Of a stretch of 64,000 bases of DNA, positions 56,887 to 64,000 are shown piece after piece. The DNA is from Aminipila terrae (lineage in GTDB: Bacteria > Bacillota > Clostridia > Peptostreptococcales > Anaerovoracaceae): contig NZ_CP047591.1 in NCBI RefSeq assembly GCF_010120715.1, positions 1,054,001 through 1,118,000 on the forward strand, written 5' to 3'. Position numbers and translations under genes: made by a program. Under the pieces are notes generated by a model that ran no database searches, was not told where the DNA came from, and saw only the letters and a list, made by a program, of their open reading frames with translations. The stretch's first letter is position 1. Each line of letters opens with the position of its first letter.

Positions 56887-58302
56887 TTAGAATGGTCCGT
56901 ATCCCATGATGTTTGCAATTACTACAACAACAATTGCAATTAGATATTCACCCACAACAAAAGGCCATATTTTCTTTGCCCACTGACCCCATGTAAGTCC
57001 TGCTACGGCCAGGGCCGCCATGAAGTAACCGGATGTAGGAAGAATGGTGTTACCAATTCCATCAGCCAGAGTGAAAATCAGACATGCTGTCTGACGGGTT
57101 ACATGAAGCAGATCTGCTAAAGGCACCATGATTGGCATGGTAAGCATGGCCTGGCCGCTTCCGGAAGGAACCAGCAGGTGAAGGGTTGCCTGAACCACAA
57201 ACATTCCTGCAGCACATACAGATGCAGAGGTATGTTCCAGAATGGTAGCGGCACCGTTCAGAATGGTATCAATAATATTTCCGTTGGTTAATACAACTAC
57301 TATACCTCTTGCAAAACCACAAATCAAGGCTCCTGATAAGATTCCCTGTGCACCTTCCATAAATTTGTCAATGTATTCATTGGAAGACATTTTACCAATC
57401 ACAGCGAAAAGAATGGATACGATGATAAATACACCGGAGTATTCAGCCATATAAAATCCAAATTTGATAACACCAACTACAAGACAGACAATAGCTCCTA
57501 CAAAAGCTAACAGTATCAGTTTGTGACGGCCGGTAAACTTGATGTTTTCAATAACGGCTACTCCTTCATATCTTCTGTCACCCCAGATTCCAAGAGACGG
57601 GTCTTTGGCTACTTTATTTGCATGATGATATACGAAGGCCACTGCAGCTATGTACACAACGATAAACAGGCCAAGTCTTACTGGAAGACCGGAGAACAGT
57701 GGTAATTCTGCAATGCCCTGGGCAAGTCCGATAGTAAACGGATTCATAATAGCGGTGGTGAAACCAATGGACATACCCATAAGAACAATGGCACATCCGG
57801 TAAAAGCATCAAAACCTAAGGCCAGAGCAAAAGGAATGATAATAGGCAGATACATCAGACTTTCTTCTGCCATACCGATAAAGCTTCCTCCAAGTGCAAA
57901 CAAGAGCATCAGTATAGCGATAAATGCCAGCCTTCGTTTTGAAAGCTTTTCTGCTGTAGTTGAAAGGAGTCCGTTCAATGCGCCGGTAGCATTCATTACA
58001 TTGATCATTCCTCCAATGATGATGATATAGAAAACGATAGGTGCCGCTTCTACAAGACCCTGGTGGATGGATGTAAATAAATGAAACAGGTCTACAGGGG
58101 TTTTGTCTACAAGATGATAGGTTCCTTGTACCACAACACTTCTTCCATCTACATCTTTTCTGTCATATTGTCCGGCAGGAAGGATATATGATAATATTGC
58201 CATAACTACCAGTACTGCAAAAAGTAAAACAAACGTATTTATTCCTTTTTTCTTTCCTTTTGAATCTTCCTGAAGAAGTTCATTTGATTGTTCATTTCCC
58301 AT
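56887..58302 (-). CDS. YfcC family transporter
   Basis: A 471-residue integral membrane protein of the DcuC/YfcC superfamily, which includes basic amino acid antiporters and short-chain dicarboxylate carriers. It has about 12 hydrophobic segments, the N-terminal YILPAGQYDR motif typical of YfcC and the later VPSGSGQAML loop. It lies between the M20 and deacylase genes, so a peptide, acyl-amino-acid or amino acid substrate is likely. Confidence 0.85.
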   Translation of the reverse strand: MGNEQSNELLQEDSKGKKKGINTFVLLFAVLVVMAILSYILPAGQYDRKDVDGRSVVVQGTYHLVDKTPVDLFHLFTSIHQGLVEAAPIVFYIIIIGGMINVMNATGALNGLLSTTAEKLSKRRLAFIAILMLLFALGGSFIGMAEESLMYLPIIIPFALALGFDAFTGCAIVLMGMSIGFTTAIMNPFTIGLAQGIAELPLFSGLPVRLGLFIVVYIAAVAFVYHHANKVAKDPSLGIWGDRRYEGVAVIENIKFTGRHKLILLAFVGAIVCLVVGVIKFGFYMAEYSGVFIIVSILFAVIGKMSSNEYIDKFMEGAQGILSGALICGFARGIVVVLTNGNIIDTILNGAATILEHTSASVCAAGMFVVQATLHLLVPSGSGQAMLTMPIMVPLADLLHVTRQTACLIFTLADGIGNTILPTSGYFMAALAVAGLTWGQWAKKIWPFVVGEYLIAIVVVVIANIMGYGPF

Positions 58303-58482
58303 ATTGTTGTTTCCTTTCTTGTTTCGTTGATATATTTATATCAAACCAGCAAGCATCCTGTCAGCATTAACCCGCCAGATGCAACCAGTTCTGTCCCTTT
58401 CCTTTCACTATCAGAATTCATTATACTATTACCTCCTACATTAAATTGATAGCACACAGGAAAAGGTTTAATGTACCATCAT

Positions 58483-59841
58483 TTATGAGTTATATGAAAT
58501 AAATCTGCCAGCTCTGTTATCTTGAACCATGTTATGATCTACTGCGATTTTTCCGTTTACTATTACATAATCGATACCTTCTGGGGGCAGATCTGATTGC
58601 AGAAAATCTGCTTTATCCCTTATGGTATCCGGATTGAATATAGTAATATCGGCGTCACAGCCTTCAAAAATTTGTCCCTTGTTATGAAGATCCAGCCTCT
58701 TAGCCGGCTCTAACGTCATCTTTTTTAAGGCATCCATTAAAGATATGATTTTATCTTCACGTACATATTTTCCAAGTACTCTTGGAAATGTTCCTGCAGC
58801 TCTTGGGTGGCCATTTCCATTATTAATAATCCCGTCACTGGCTACCATACCATAAGGATTGGAAATAGCCTCGGCGATTTCCCCTTCACTCATTACAAAG
58901 GCCACTACCAACATTTCAGGATTTTCTTTTCGGATTTTCTCAAATAACTCTTTATCGCAATACCTATTTCTAAATTCACCATCCGTTATAAGGATGCTGT
59001 CATATGATTTTCCCCAGGTCTCGAAACAACCCTCATCAAATACGGTAGAACCGATTTCAGTGGAGAAAGCACAATAAGGGTATGTATCATAACTTAGTTT
59101 AGGATTCCTTTCAATCTCTCTGTTTATTAAATCCAGGGCTTCACTCATCTGACCCATGGCTGAACAACTGCTCAGATGTGAAATTTGAAATTTCATCTTT
59201 GATTGATCTGCTATACTCACCATTTCCTTTATAGCATCCATGGCTCGAACGGAATCGGATCTGTAATGAACAGAAACAAATAAATTTTTATCTTCAAAAT
59301 TCCCCAGAATGTTCATTATTTCTTCCACATCCATTCCAGGATCATACTCAATTCCAAAAGAGAAACCAAAGGCACCTTCCTCAAGCTGCTTCTGCATAAT
59401 ATCCAGAAGATTTTTCTGCTGTCTGCCATCTGCTTTTAAATATGTATCTACTCCGGTTTTTTTCCGATATGCATTGTAGCCTGCTAACATAAGATAATTT
59501 ACCGGGGATCCACCAAGCTTCTTAATAGTATTTTTAAACACATCTAAATCCTGATGCTGAACTCCGCAGTTTCCCCCAAGACAGGTCGTTACACCCATTT
59601 TCAGCATCATATCTGCTATAACAAATTTCTCTCCTTCATGAATAAAGTCTTCTTCGTGCATATGAATATCTATAAATCCTGGAGATACGATTTTTCCTTC
59701 AGCATTTATGTTCTTTTGCGCCTGCATGGTAATATGTCCAATTTCAACGACTTTGCCATCTTTTATTCCTATATCAGTCTGGACTAATCTTCCTTTTTCA
59801 TAGTCAGGATAACTTCCTCCCTCAATTATTATATCTAACAT
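58483..59841 (-). CDS. N-acyl-D-amino-acid deacylase family amidohydrolase
   Basis: A 452-residue amidohydrolase-superfamily enzyme with the metal motif DIHMHEED, the Cys of GGNCGVQH characteristic of D-aminoacylases and a C-terminal beta-sandwich part (GCDADITIFNP, IVNGKIAV). It probably removes an acyl group from N-acyl-D-amino acids; a D-glutamate or dipeptide substrate is not excluded. It is the first gene of the operon, with a strong promoter and palindromic operator upstream and an IclR regulator beyond. Confidence 0.85.
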   Translation of the reverse strand: MLDIIIEGGSYPDYEKGRLVQTDIGIKDGKVVEIGHITMQAQKNINAEGKIVSPGFIDIHMHEEDFIHEGEKFVIADMMLKMGVTTCLGGNCGVQHQDLDVFKNTIKKLGGSPVNYLMLAGYNAYRKKTGVDTYLKADGRQQKNLLDIMQKQLEEGAFGFSFGIEYDPGMDVEEIMNILGNFEDKNLFVSVHYRSDSVRAMDAIKEMVSIADQSKMKFQISHLSSCSAMGQMSEALDLINREIERNPKLSYDTYPYCAFSTEIGSTVFDEGCFETWGKSYDSILITDGEFRNRYCDKELFEKIRKENPEMLVVAFVMSEGEIAEAISNPYGMVASDGIINNGNGHPRAAGTFPRVLGKYVREDKIISLMDALKKMTLEPAKRLDLHNKGQIFEGCDADITIFNPDTIRDKADFLQSDLPPEGIDYVIVNGKIAVDHNMVQDNRAGRFISYNS

Positions 59842-59884
59842 TCCTAACCTTCCTTTATTTTAAATATTTTTTGTAAAAAACTTT

Positions 59885-59928
59885 GACCGTATCGGTCCAT
59901 ATTGTGGAATCAATTTTGTAATATGGAC
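59885..59928. promoter_or_regulatory. candidate IclR operator
   Basis: GTCCATATT (59895-59903) and AATATGGAC (59920-59928) form a perfect inverted repeat with a 16-base spacer, and GACCG/CGGTC (59885-59897) forms a second small palindrome next to it. Both lie just downstream of the deacylase promoter, where a repressor would act. Confidence 0.55.
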
Positions 59929-59947
59929 TATTGTAGAATTTTCTATA

Positions 59948-59976
59948 AGTATAGCATTGGTTTTTGTCACGGTCAA
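59948..59976 (-). promoter_or_regulatory. promoter of the deacylase operon
   Basis: On the minus strand TTGACC (59971-59976), 17 bases, TATACT (59948-59953), close to the sigma-A consensus. Confidence 0.7.
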
Positions 59977-60094
59977 CAAATTTTAGAAAATTTAGATATA
60001 AATATTTATTCACTATAGCTTTTAAAAATGTTTTATATACAAAAAAAATACTGTAGTTTTGCCTTTAACGGCCTACAGTATTTTAATAGATTCT

Positions 60095-60865
60095 TTATAA
60101 GATAATTTTTTTTAGTTCATTTGCACCTTTAAAAATTTCATCCAGATACCTTAGTTTCTGATTGTGAAACCTTTCAGATTTAATAGCGCCCAAAGCGATG
60201 CAGCCGGCAAGACTTCCATCCTGCTTAAACACCGGAACGCCTAATCCCACTGTTCCATCCAGATACTCATCTTCGCTTTCTCCATATCCCTTTTCTCTTA
60301 TAGTTCGATATTCTTCCAGCAATTTTTTATGGTCCATGATAGCCCCGGGTGATACCTGCTTCAGTTCTATTTCAGGAAGGATTTCACATAACTCTTGATC
60401 GGTGTGGGAAAAAGTCATGAGTACCTTTCCATAACAGCCACTGTTTATAGGATAAACAGCTCCCGCTATATATCGTATCCGGGAGTCCTGCATTTGGGAT
60501 TCATATATACTCACAACATTGGTACCTTCTAAAATTGCATATCCTACCTGTTCTCCAGTAACACTTGCTATTTTCTCGATGACCTTCCGTATTTCCATAT
60601 ATATGTCCATATTGTTGGCATATACCATACCAATCTGATAGGCTTTAAATCCTATGGCATATTTTCCGTCATAGCTTCGCCTTATATAATTCTGTTCTTC
60701 AAGGGTATTCAGTATCCTATGTACAGTAGGTTTGGTAAACTTTAACTTGTCACTCAGCTCCTTTGCAGAATACATATATGGTTTTTCAGTAAATGCATTC
60801 AGAACATTTAAAGTTTTTTCTATAGCCCCGAACTTTTTTAATGTTTCATCCCCATTATCATTCAT
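60095..60865 (-). CDS. IclR family transcriptional regulator
   Basis: The 256-residue protein has an N-terminal winged helix (SAKELSDKLKFTKPTVHRIL) and a C-terminal GAF-like effector domain with GCYGKVLM and DEYLDGTVGLGVPVF. The ATG at 60865 follows AAGGA; extension to 60931 adds a hydrophobic stretch without family similarity. It lies upstream of the deacylase operon on the same strand with 250 bases between, which hold the promoter and palindromes. It is the likely regulator of that operon, with an acyl-amino acid or its product as effector. Confidence 0.88.
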   Translation of the reverse strand: MNDNGDETLKKFGAIEKTLNVLNAFTEKPYMYSAKELSDKLKFTKPTVHRILNTLEEQNYIRRSYDGKYAIGFKAYQIGMVYANNMDIYMEIRKVIEKIASVTGEQVGYAILEGTNVVSIYESQMQDSRIRYIAGAVYPINSGCYGKVLMTFSHTDQELCEILPEIELKQVSPGAIMDHKKLLEEYRTIREKGYGESEDEYLDGTVGLGVPVFKQDGSLAGCIALGAIKSERFHNQKLRYLDEIFKGANELKKIIL

Positions 60866-61000
60866 AAAGTAAATTCCTTCTCTATCAATTTTATACACGT
60901 ATAGTATAACAAATACCAATAGAAAAAACAAACCTGGTAAATTTATTTTTATATTGAGGTGTCAGGAGCGGGAGCCAGTTTGTGCATAAGTAATTTAAAA

Positions 61001-61025
61001 CCCTGCAAATTGAATCATTACAGGG
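61001..61025 (-). terminator. weak hairpin downstream of the stalk-domain protein
   Basis: CCCTG (61001-61005) and CAGGG (61021-61025), followed by TTTTAAAT on the minus strand. Confidence 0.4.
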
Positions 61026-61103
61026 CTTTCATTGTCTCATTTGTTCAGTTTACATGCAATAGTAAGAATGATTAAACACATAACTCTTTAAAGTTTAAAT
61101 GGT

Positions 61104-62333
61104 TTAGTTCCTCTTGGCATTGGTTACATCCGGCATCTGAACAGGCTGACCATAATCATAGAAATTCATTGTTCCTGTTACTGCTGTATTAACTAGGGTA
61201 TTGTCAGCCTTCATTGATATATTTTCAGTTAAGTCAACATAGTCTGGTATCTTTGTTTCTTTATTATAATAGATACGATATGACAAATCTAAGTTCATGG
61301 AGCTCAGGGCTTTATTTATTTCATCCTGAACCTGGGAGGTAGTAATTGCGCTCTGGGTGGTGCCTCCTGTTATTGCTGAAGATGTTGTTCCAACAGAATC
61401 TGCTATCTGGCTTGTTAATTGTTGTATCATCTTCATGAATTTATCTTTATCAACTTTCACACATATAACAGTATACTGTTTTCCATCTTTAGTAACATCA
61501 TTACCAAAGCTTGCAATGAAACCAAACTTTTTCATAGAATTATAGATATCCTGCGGGGTTTGGTTCGTGGAGCCGAAGCTGTCTATCATGGTTGCTAAAT
61601 TAGGAACCTCTAAAGCCTTCCACTCTTGACCAGGCATTTTCATGTAAATGTTTTGTCCGTCAAAATAGGTCTCCGTTGCAATAGCTCCCGTTGTAAGTTC
61701 TGTACCTGAAGGCAATGTCATTGTCATTTTGGTGTAACTTTCTTTTGGAAGCTTATAGGCTCCGTCGATCTGCATCTGTAAATTTGATTTCTGGCCCTGA
61801 ACATCTGCACTGACTGTGAATGTTCCCTTGGATTTTAACGTAGAATATTTTGTCGTAGCATTGGCGCAATCCGTAATATATTGATCTACAGTTTTTCCGT
61901 CTTTGCTATCTGCAAAAGTAATTATTGCGGCGGAACTAGTATTATTCCAACTCACCTGAGCACCAAAGTTTTCTGCAAAGAATCGTAAAGGAAGCATCAG
62001 TTTGCCATTTTGCAATGTAGCTGGAGCAGCCAAAGCTATTTTCTCACCGTTTTTATCTGCTGATTTTTCACCTAATTTAATTTTAATTATAGTGGTGTTC
62101 TTGGTGATAGTAGCCACCTTAGTGGTATTATCCCACTGAACATCTGCACCCATACAGTCTGAAATTACACGTGCAGGAACAAGCAGTGCCCCATTTATGC
62201 TAGTTGGAGATACGTCGCTGCTCACATTACTACCGTTGAACTGAATTTTTGGCTGTTCTGCTGCAAAAACAGGAAGTGCCATGCTTAAGACTATACTAAC
62301 TATTAGTAAGGCTCTTAATGCGTTTCGTGTCAT
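61104..62333 (-). CDS. secreted protein with copper amine oxidase-like (stalk) N-terminal domain
   Basis: A 409-residue protein with a signal peptide (about residues 1-24, ending VFAAE), a Cu_amine_oxidN1-type domain (about 28-145; VPARVISDCMGADVQWD and LPLRFFAENFGAQVSWN repeats) and a lipoprotein-like beta domain (about 150-405; FTVSADVQGQKSNLQM, MPGQEWKAL). The stalk domain is a cell-surface module without copper chemistry of its own; the second domain resembles LolA/LppX-type folds. The precise role is unknown. Confidence 0.82.
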   Translation of the reverse strand: MTRNALRALLIVSIVLSMALPVFAAEQPKIQFNGSNVSSDVSPTSINGALLVPARVISDCMGADVQWDNTTKVATITKNTTIIKIKLGEKSADKNGEKIALAAPATLQNGKLMLPLRFFAENFGAQVSWNNTSSAAIITFADSKDGKTVDQYITDCANATTKYSTLKSKGTFTVSADVQGQKSNLQMQIDGAYKLPKESYTKMTMTLPSGTELTTGAIATETYFDGQNIYMKMPGQEWKALEVPNLATMIDSFGSTNQTPQDIYNSMKKFGFIASFGNDVTKDGKQYTVICVKVDKDKFMKMIQQLTSQIADSVGTTSSAITGGTTQSAITTSQVQDEINKALSSMNLDLSYRIYYNKETKIPDYVDLTENISMKADNTLVNTAVTGTMNFYDYGQPVQMPDVTNAKRN

Positions 62334-62412
62334 TATAAATCACCTCTTTAATATAATTTAAATACTTAAATATAATATCATAAAATTTTCCATAACCCCA
62401 CTACCTTAAAAT

Positions 62413-62442
62413 AAAAACCCTGCAAATTATTGCAAGGTTTTT
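62413..62442 (-). terminator. terminator of tRNA-Gly
   Basis: 13-base arms with one mismatch (a G-U pair in RNA) and a T run on the minus strand, three bases past the CCA end. Confidence 0.75.
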
Positions 62443-62444
62443 CT

Positions 62445-62519
62445 TGGAGCGGAAGACGAGATTCGAACTCGCGACCCTCGCCTTGGCAAGGCGATGCTCT
62501 ACCCCTGAGCCACTTCCGC
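62445..62519 (-). tRNA. tRNA-Gly (anticodon GCC)
   Basis: 75 bases including an encoded CCA. The acceptor stem is GCGGAAG/CTTCCGC, the D arm GCTC/GAGC, the anticodon loop TTGCCAA (GCC at 62485-62487) and the T arm GCGAG-TTCGAAT-CTCGT. The complete cloverleaf can be drawn by hand. Confidence 0.97.
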
Positions 62520-62604
62520 ATATGGAATTGACATGTATCGTTTTTTATTTTACCAAAAGGATTGTTAAATTGCAAGCACAAAGTTCAACTTATATTCAGA
62601 TTTA

Positions 62605-62656
62605 ATGTATTAGAATCCTCCAGGAACTAAACTCCCTGGAGGATTCTAATACATTC
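62605..62656 (-). terminator. strong hairpin after plsC
   Basis: Perfect 21-base arms 62605-62625 and 62636-62656 with a 10-base loop, immediately at the plsC stop codon. The U tract is poor, but the position fits termination. Confidence 0.6.
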
Positions 62657-62657
62657 T

Positions 62658-63410
62658 TTAATTGTTTACAGCCATTTTATTATTATTCTGCTTGTCATTC
62701 TGTCCCTGGTTGCATTCCATTATCATATTCCGAACAGTAACGCCCAGATGCTTTGCTTCTTCCCTTGACATTGCAGCCGTCTCTATAGGCGGCAACACCG
62801 TTATTTTCACCTCTGCCGGATGAATCCACATTCCATTAGCTTCCATTACTCTATGAGAGCCATTTATTGCCACAGGGACAATAGGTGCTCCAGTTTTGGT
62901 GGCTATCTTAAAGGCGCCTTCCTTAAACTCTCCAGCTTCATCCTTTCTGCTTCTGGTGCCTTCTGGAAAAATTATTACAGACCGTCCTGCATTAATCAGC
63001 TTTTCAGCATCCCCAAAAACTCTTAAAGACTGTCTTGCATTTTCTCTGTCCAGAAAGAGGCAATCAAAAAGTTTCATCCAAGTGGATATAAAAGGAACAT
63101 TCTCCAGACTATTTTTCGCAACCAAAGGATTGGTTTTATCCAATTGAGTAAGCATCAAAGGAATATCAAAATTACCCTGATGATTACTAGTAAATAAAAC
63201 GGCTCTGTCCTTAGGTATGTTTTCCAATCCCTCTACCCTGCAGGTTACTCCTGCCATTTTAAGCAATCTGCCTGCCCAGTTTTGAACAACCAGATTAATT
63301 TCCTTAAGATCATCAAATCCTGCTGCTTTACGTTTTTTATAATAACGCTGCTTTGGATAAATTACCAGAAGGTATATCCAAAAATATATAAACCATATAA
63401 TTGTTCGCAT
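62658..63410 (-). CDS. plsC: 1-acyl-sn-glycerol-3-phosphate acyltransferase (PlsC)
   Basis: Acylates lysophosphatidic acid to phosphatidic acid at the membrane. The 250-residue protein has an N-terminal hydrophobic segment, the catalytic H-x4-D in SNHQGNFD, FLDRENAR and FPEGTRSR. The C terminus is rich in Asn/Gln. It is ten bases downstream of an aminotransferase gene on the same strand. Confidence 0.92.
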   Translation of the reverse strand: MRTIIWFIYFWIYLLVIYPKQRYYKKRKAAGFDDLKEINLVVQNWAGRLLKMAGVTCRVEGLENIPKDRAVLFTSNHQGNFDIPLMLTQLDKTNPLVAKNSLENVPFISTWMKLFDCLFLDRENARQSLRVFGDAEKLINAGRSVIIFPEGTRSRKDEAGEFKEGAFKIATKTGAPIVPVAINGSHRVMEANGMWIHPAEVKITVLPPIETAAMSREEAKHLGVTVRNMIMECNQGQNDKQNNNKMAVNN

Positions 63411-63419
63411 GTTAACACC

Positions 63420-64000
63420 CTATTTCATAGCTGCTAAAATTTTTGCAGGCAGCATTCTACATTCTTTTTCTGTTATGGAAGCTATCGATACTCTGAGCCC
63501 TTTTGCCAAAGGAACAAGAAATATTCCCTGTTGTTGAAGCTTTTTACTGATTTCATCCGGATTATCACATGGGATAGATGCGAAAAATCCCGCATCAAAA
63601 GGAACAATTTTCAAACCTGCTTTGGCAGCTTCTTCTTCAAATGCCTTACCCCTTTTTAAGAGTAAATCACAATAATAGCTTCTTTCTTTATCCACTCTTT
63701 CCAGAAGAGCCTTATCCTCATATATTTTAGACAGAACCACCATGGAAGCTCTTGGGCAGTTGGACCACGAAGCTCTGGATGAAAACTGACAGACACGTAC
63801 AAATTCCTGTGCCACTTCTTTAACTGGTGTCATACAAATCATGGCACCACATCTCATACCATAAAGGGTAAATGTTTTTGAAGCACTGTATGAGATAACC
63901 GGAAGTATATTAGCAGGCAAATTTTCCAGCTTTGGTAAAAATTCTCTATACTTATCTGGATCACCTGCGAAATCGATGTATGCCACATCTACTAACAAAG
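63420..64000 (-). CDS. class I/II aminotransferase, truncated by the window edge
   Basis: C-terminal part of a PLP-dependent fold-type I aminotransferase: the Schiff-base Lys in SYSASKTFTLYGMRCG and the substrate-binding Arg near the C terminus in GLRVSIAS. The frame runs open to the end of the window, so the start lies outside and the apparent first codon at 63998 is not real. An aromatic or general amino acid substrate is possible. It precedes plsC by nine bases. Confidence 0.85.
   Translation of the reverse strand, partial: LLVDVAYIDFAGDPDKYREFLPKLENLPANILPVISYSASKTFTLYGMRCGAMICMTPVKEVAQEFVRVCQFSSRASWSNCPRASMVVLSKIYEDKALLERVDKERSYYCDLLLKRGKAFEEEAAKAGLKIVPFDAGFFASIPCDNPDEISKKLQQQGIFLVPLAKGLRVSIASITEKECRMLPAKILAAMK

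Overview
The window looks like chromosomal DNA from a low-GC, strictly anaerobic, endospore-forming Firmicute of class Clostridia. The evidence is a SpoIID engulfment hydrolase, a SleC/Csp germination module, pyruvate:ferredoxin oxidoreductase with NfnAB, a stand-alone PduL-type phosphotransacylase and several peptide or N-acyl-amino-acid catabolic genes. An amino-acid-fermenting lineage is plausible, but no marker in the window fixes the genus. No phage, insertion sequence, rRNA or CRISPR array was seen. The only tRNA is a tRNA-Gly(GCC).

Layout. 1-2.4 kb: spoIID and murA, convergent. 2.7-8.9 kb: a compact type IV pilus-like operon (PilT-like ATPase, four small single-helix proteins, a PilC/GspF platform), a transglutaminase lipoprotein and a SARP/BTAD-type regulator with a degenerate GGDEF-like tail. 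9.0-15.4 kb: a class D-like sortase facing its likely substrate, a 1680-residue VWA/MucBP LPKTG surface protein, with a small conserved protein upstream. 15.7-24.8 kb: housekeeping genes (pduL, hpt, a DUF1232 gene, engB, lon, clpX, clpP, tig, a CYTH gene). 24.9-28.8 kb: an agr-type quorum-sensing locus (two unknown genes, agrB, a 44-residue agrD, agrC, agrA). 29-39 kb: sleC diverging from five tandem subtilisin-like Csp proteases. 39-44 kb: dapB, a J-domain/DUF5685/membrane-protein operon, an M20 amidohydrolase and niaR. 44-53 kb: a beta-CASP hydrolase and an electron-transfer operon (duplicated RnfB-like polyferredoxin, PFOR, NfnA, NfnB). 53.4-60.9 kb: a PTS-EIIC/EAL fusion, then an M20 peptidase, a YfcC transporter and an N-acyl-D-amino-acid deacylase with an adjacent IclR regulator. 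61-64 kb: a stalk-domain secreted protein, tRNA-Gly, plsC and a truncated aminotransferase.

The most interesting region is the agr locus. The AgrD-like peptide has Ser rather than Cys at the ring-closing position, which predicts a lactone signal. agrBD is convergent with agrAC and overlaps it at the 3' ends. A perfect 26-bp inverted repeat sits midway between two divergent promoters, and its arms fit LytTR-type half-sites with 21-bp spacing. The second highlight is a self-contained cortex-lysis module of sleC plus five csp genes.

Four genes (clpP, the fifth csp, por and the RnfB-like gene) are each broken by an apparent loss of one base at a G run. Because clpP and por should be important genes, I read this mainly as homopolymer under-calling in the assembly. 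These genes are annotated at their reconstructed full extents.
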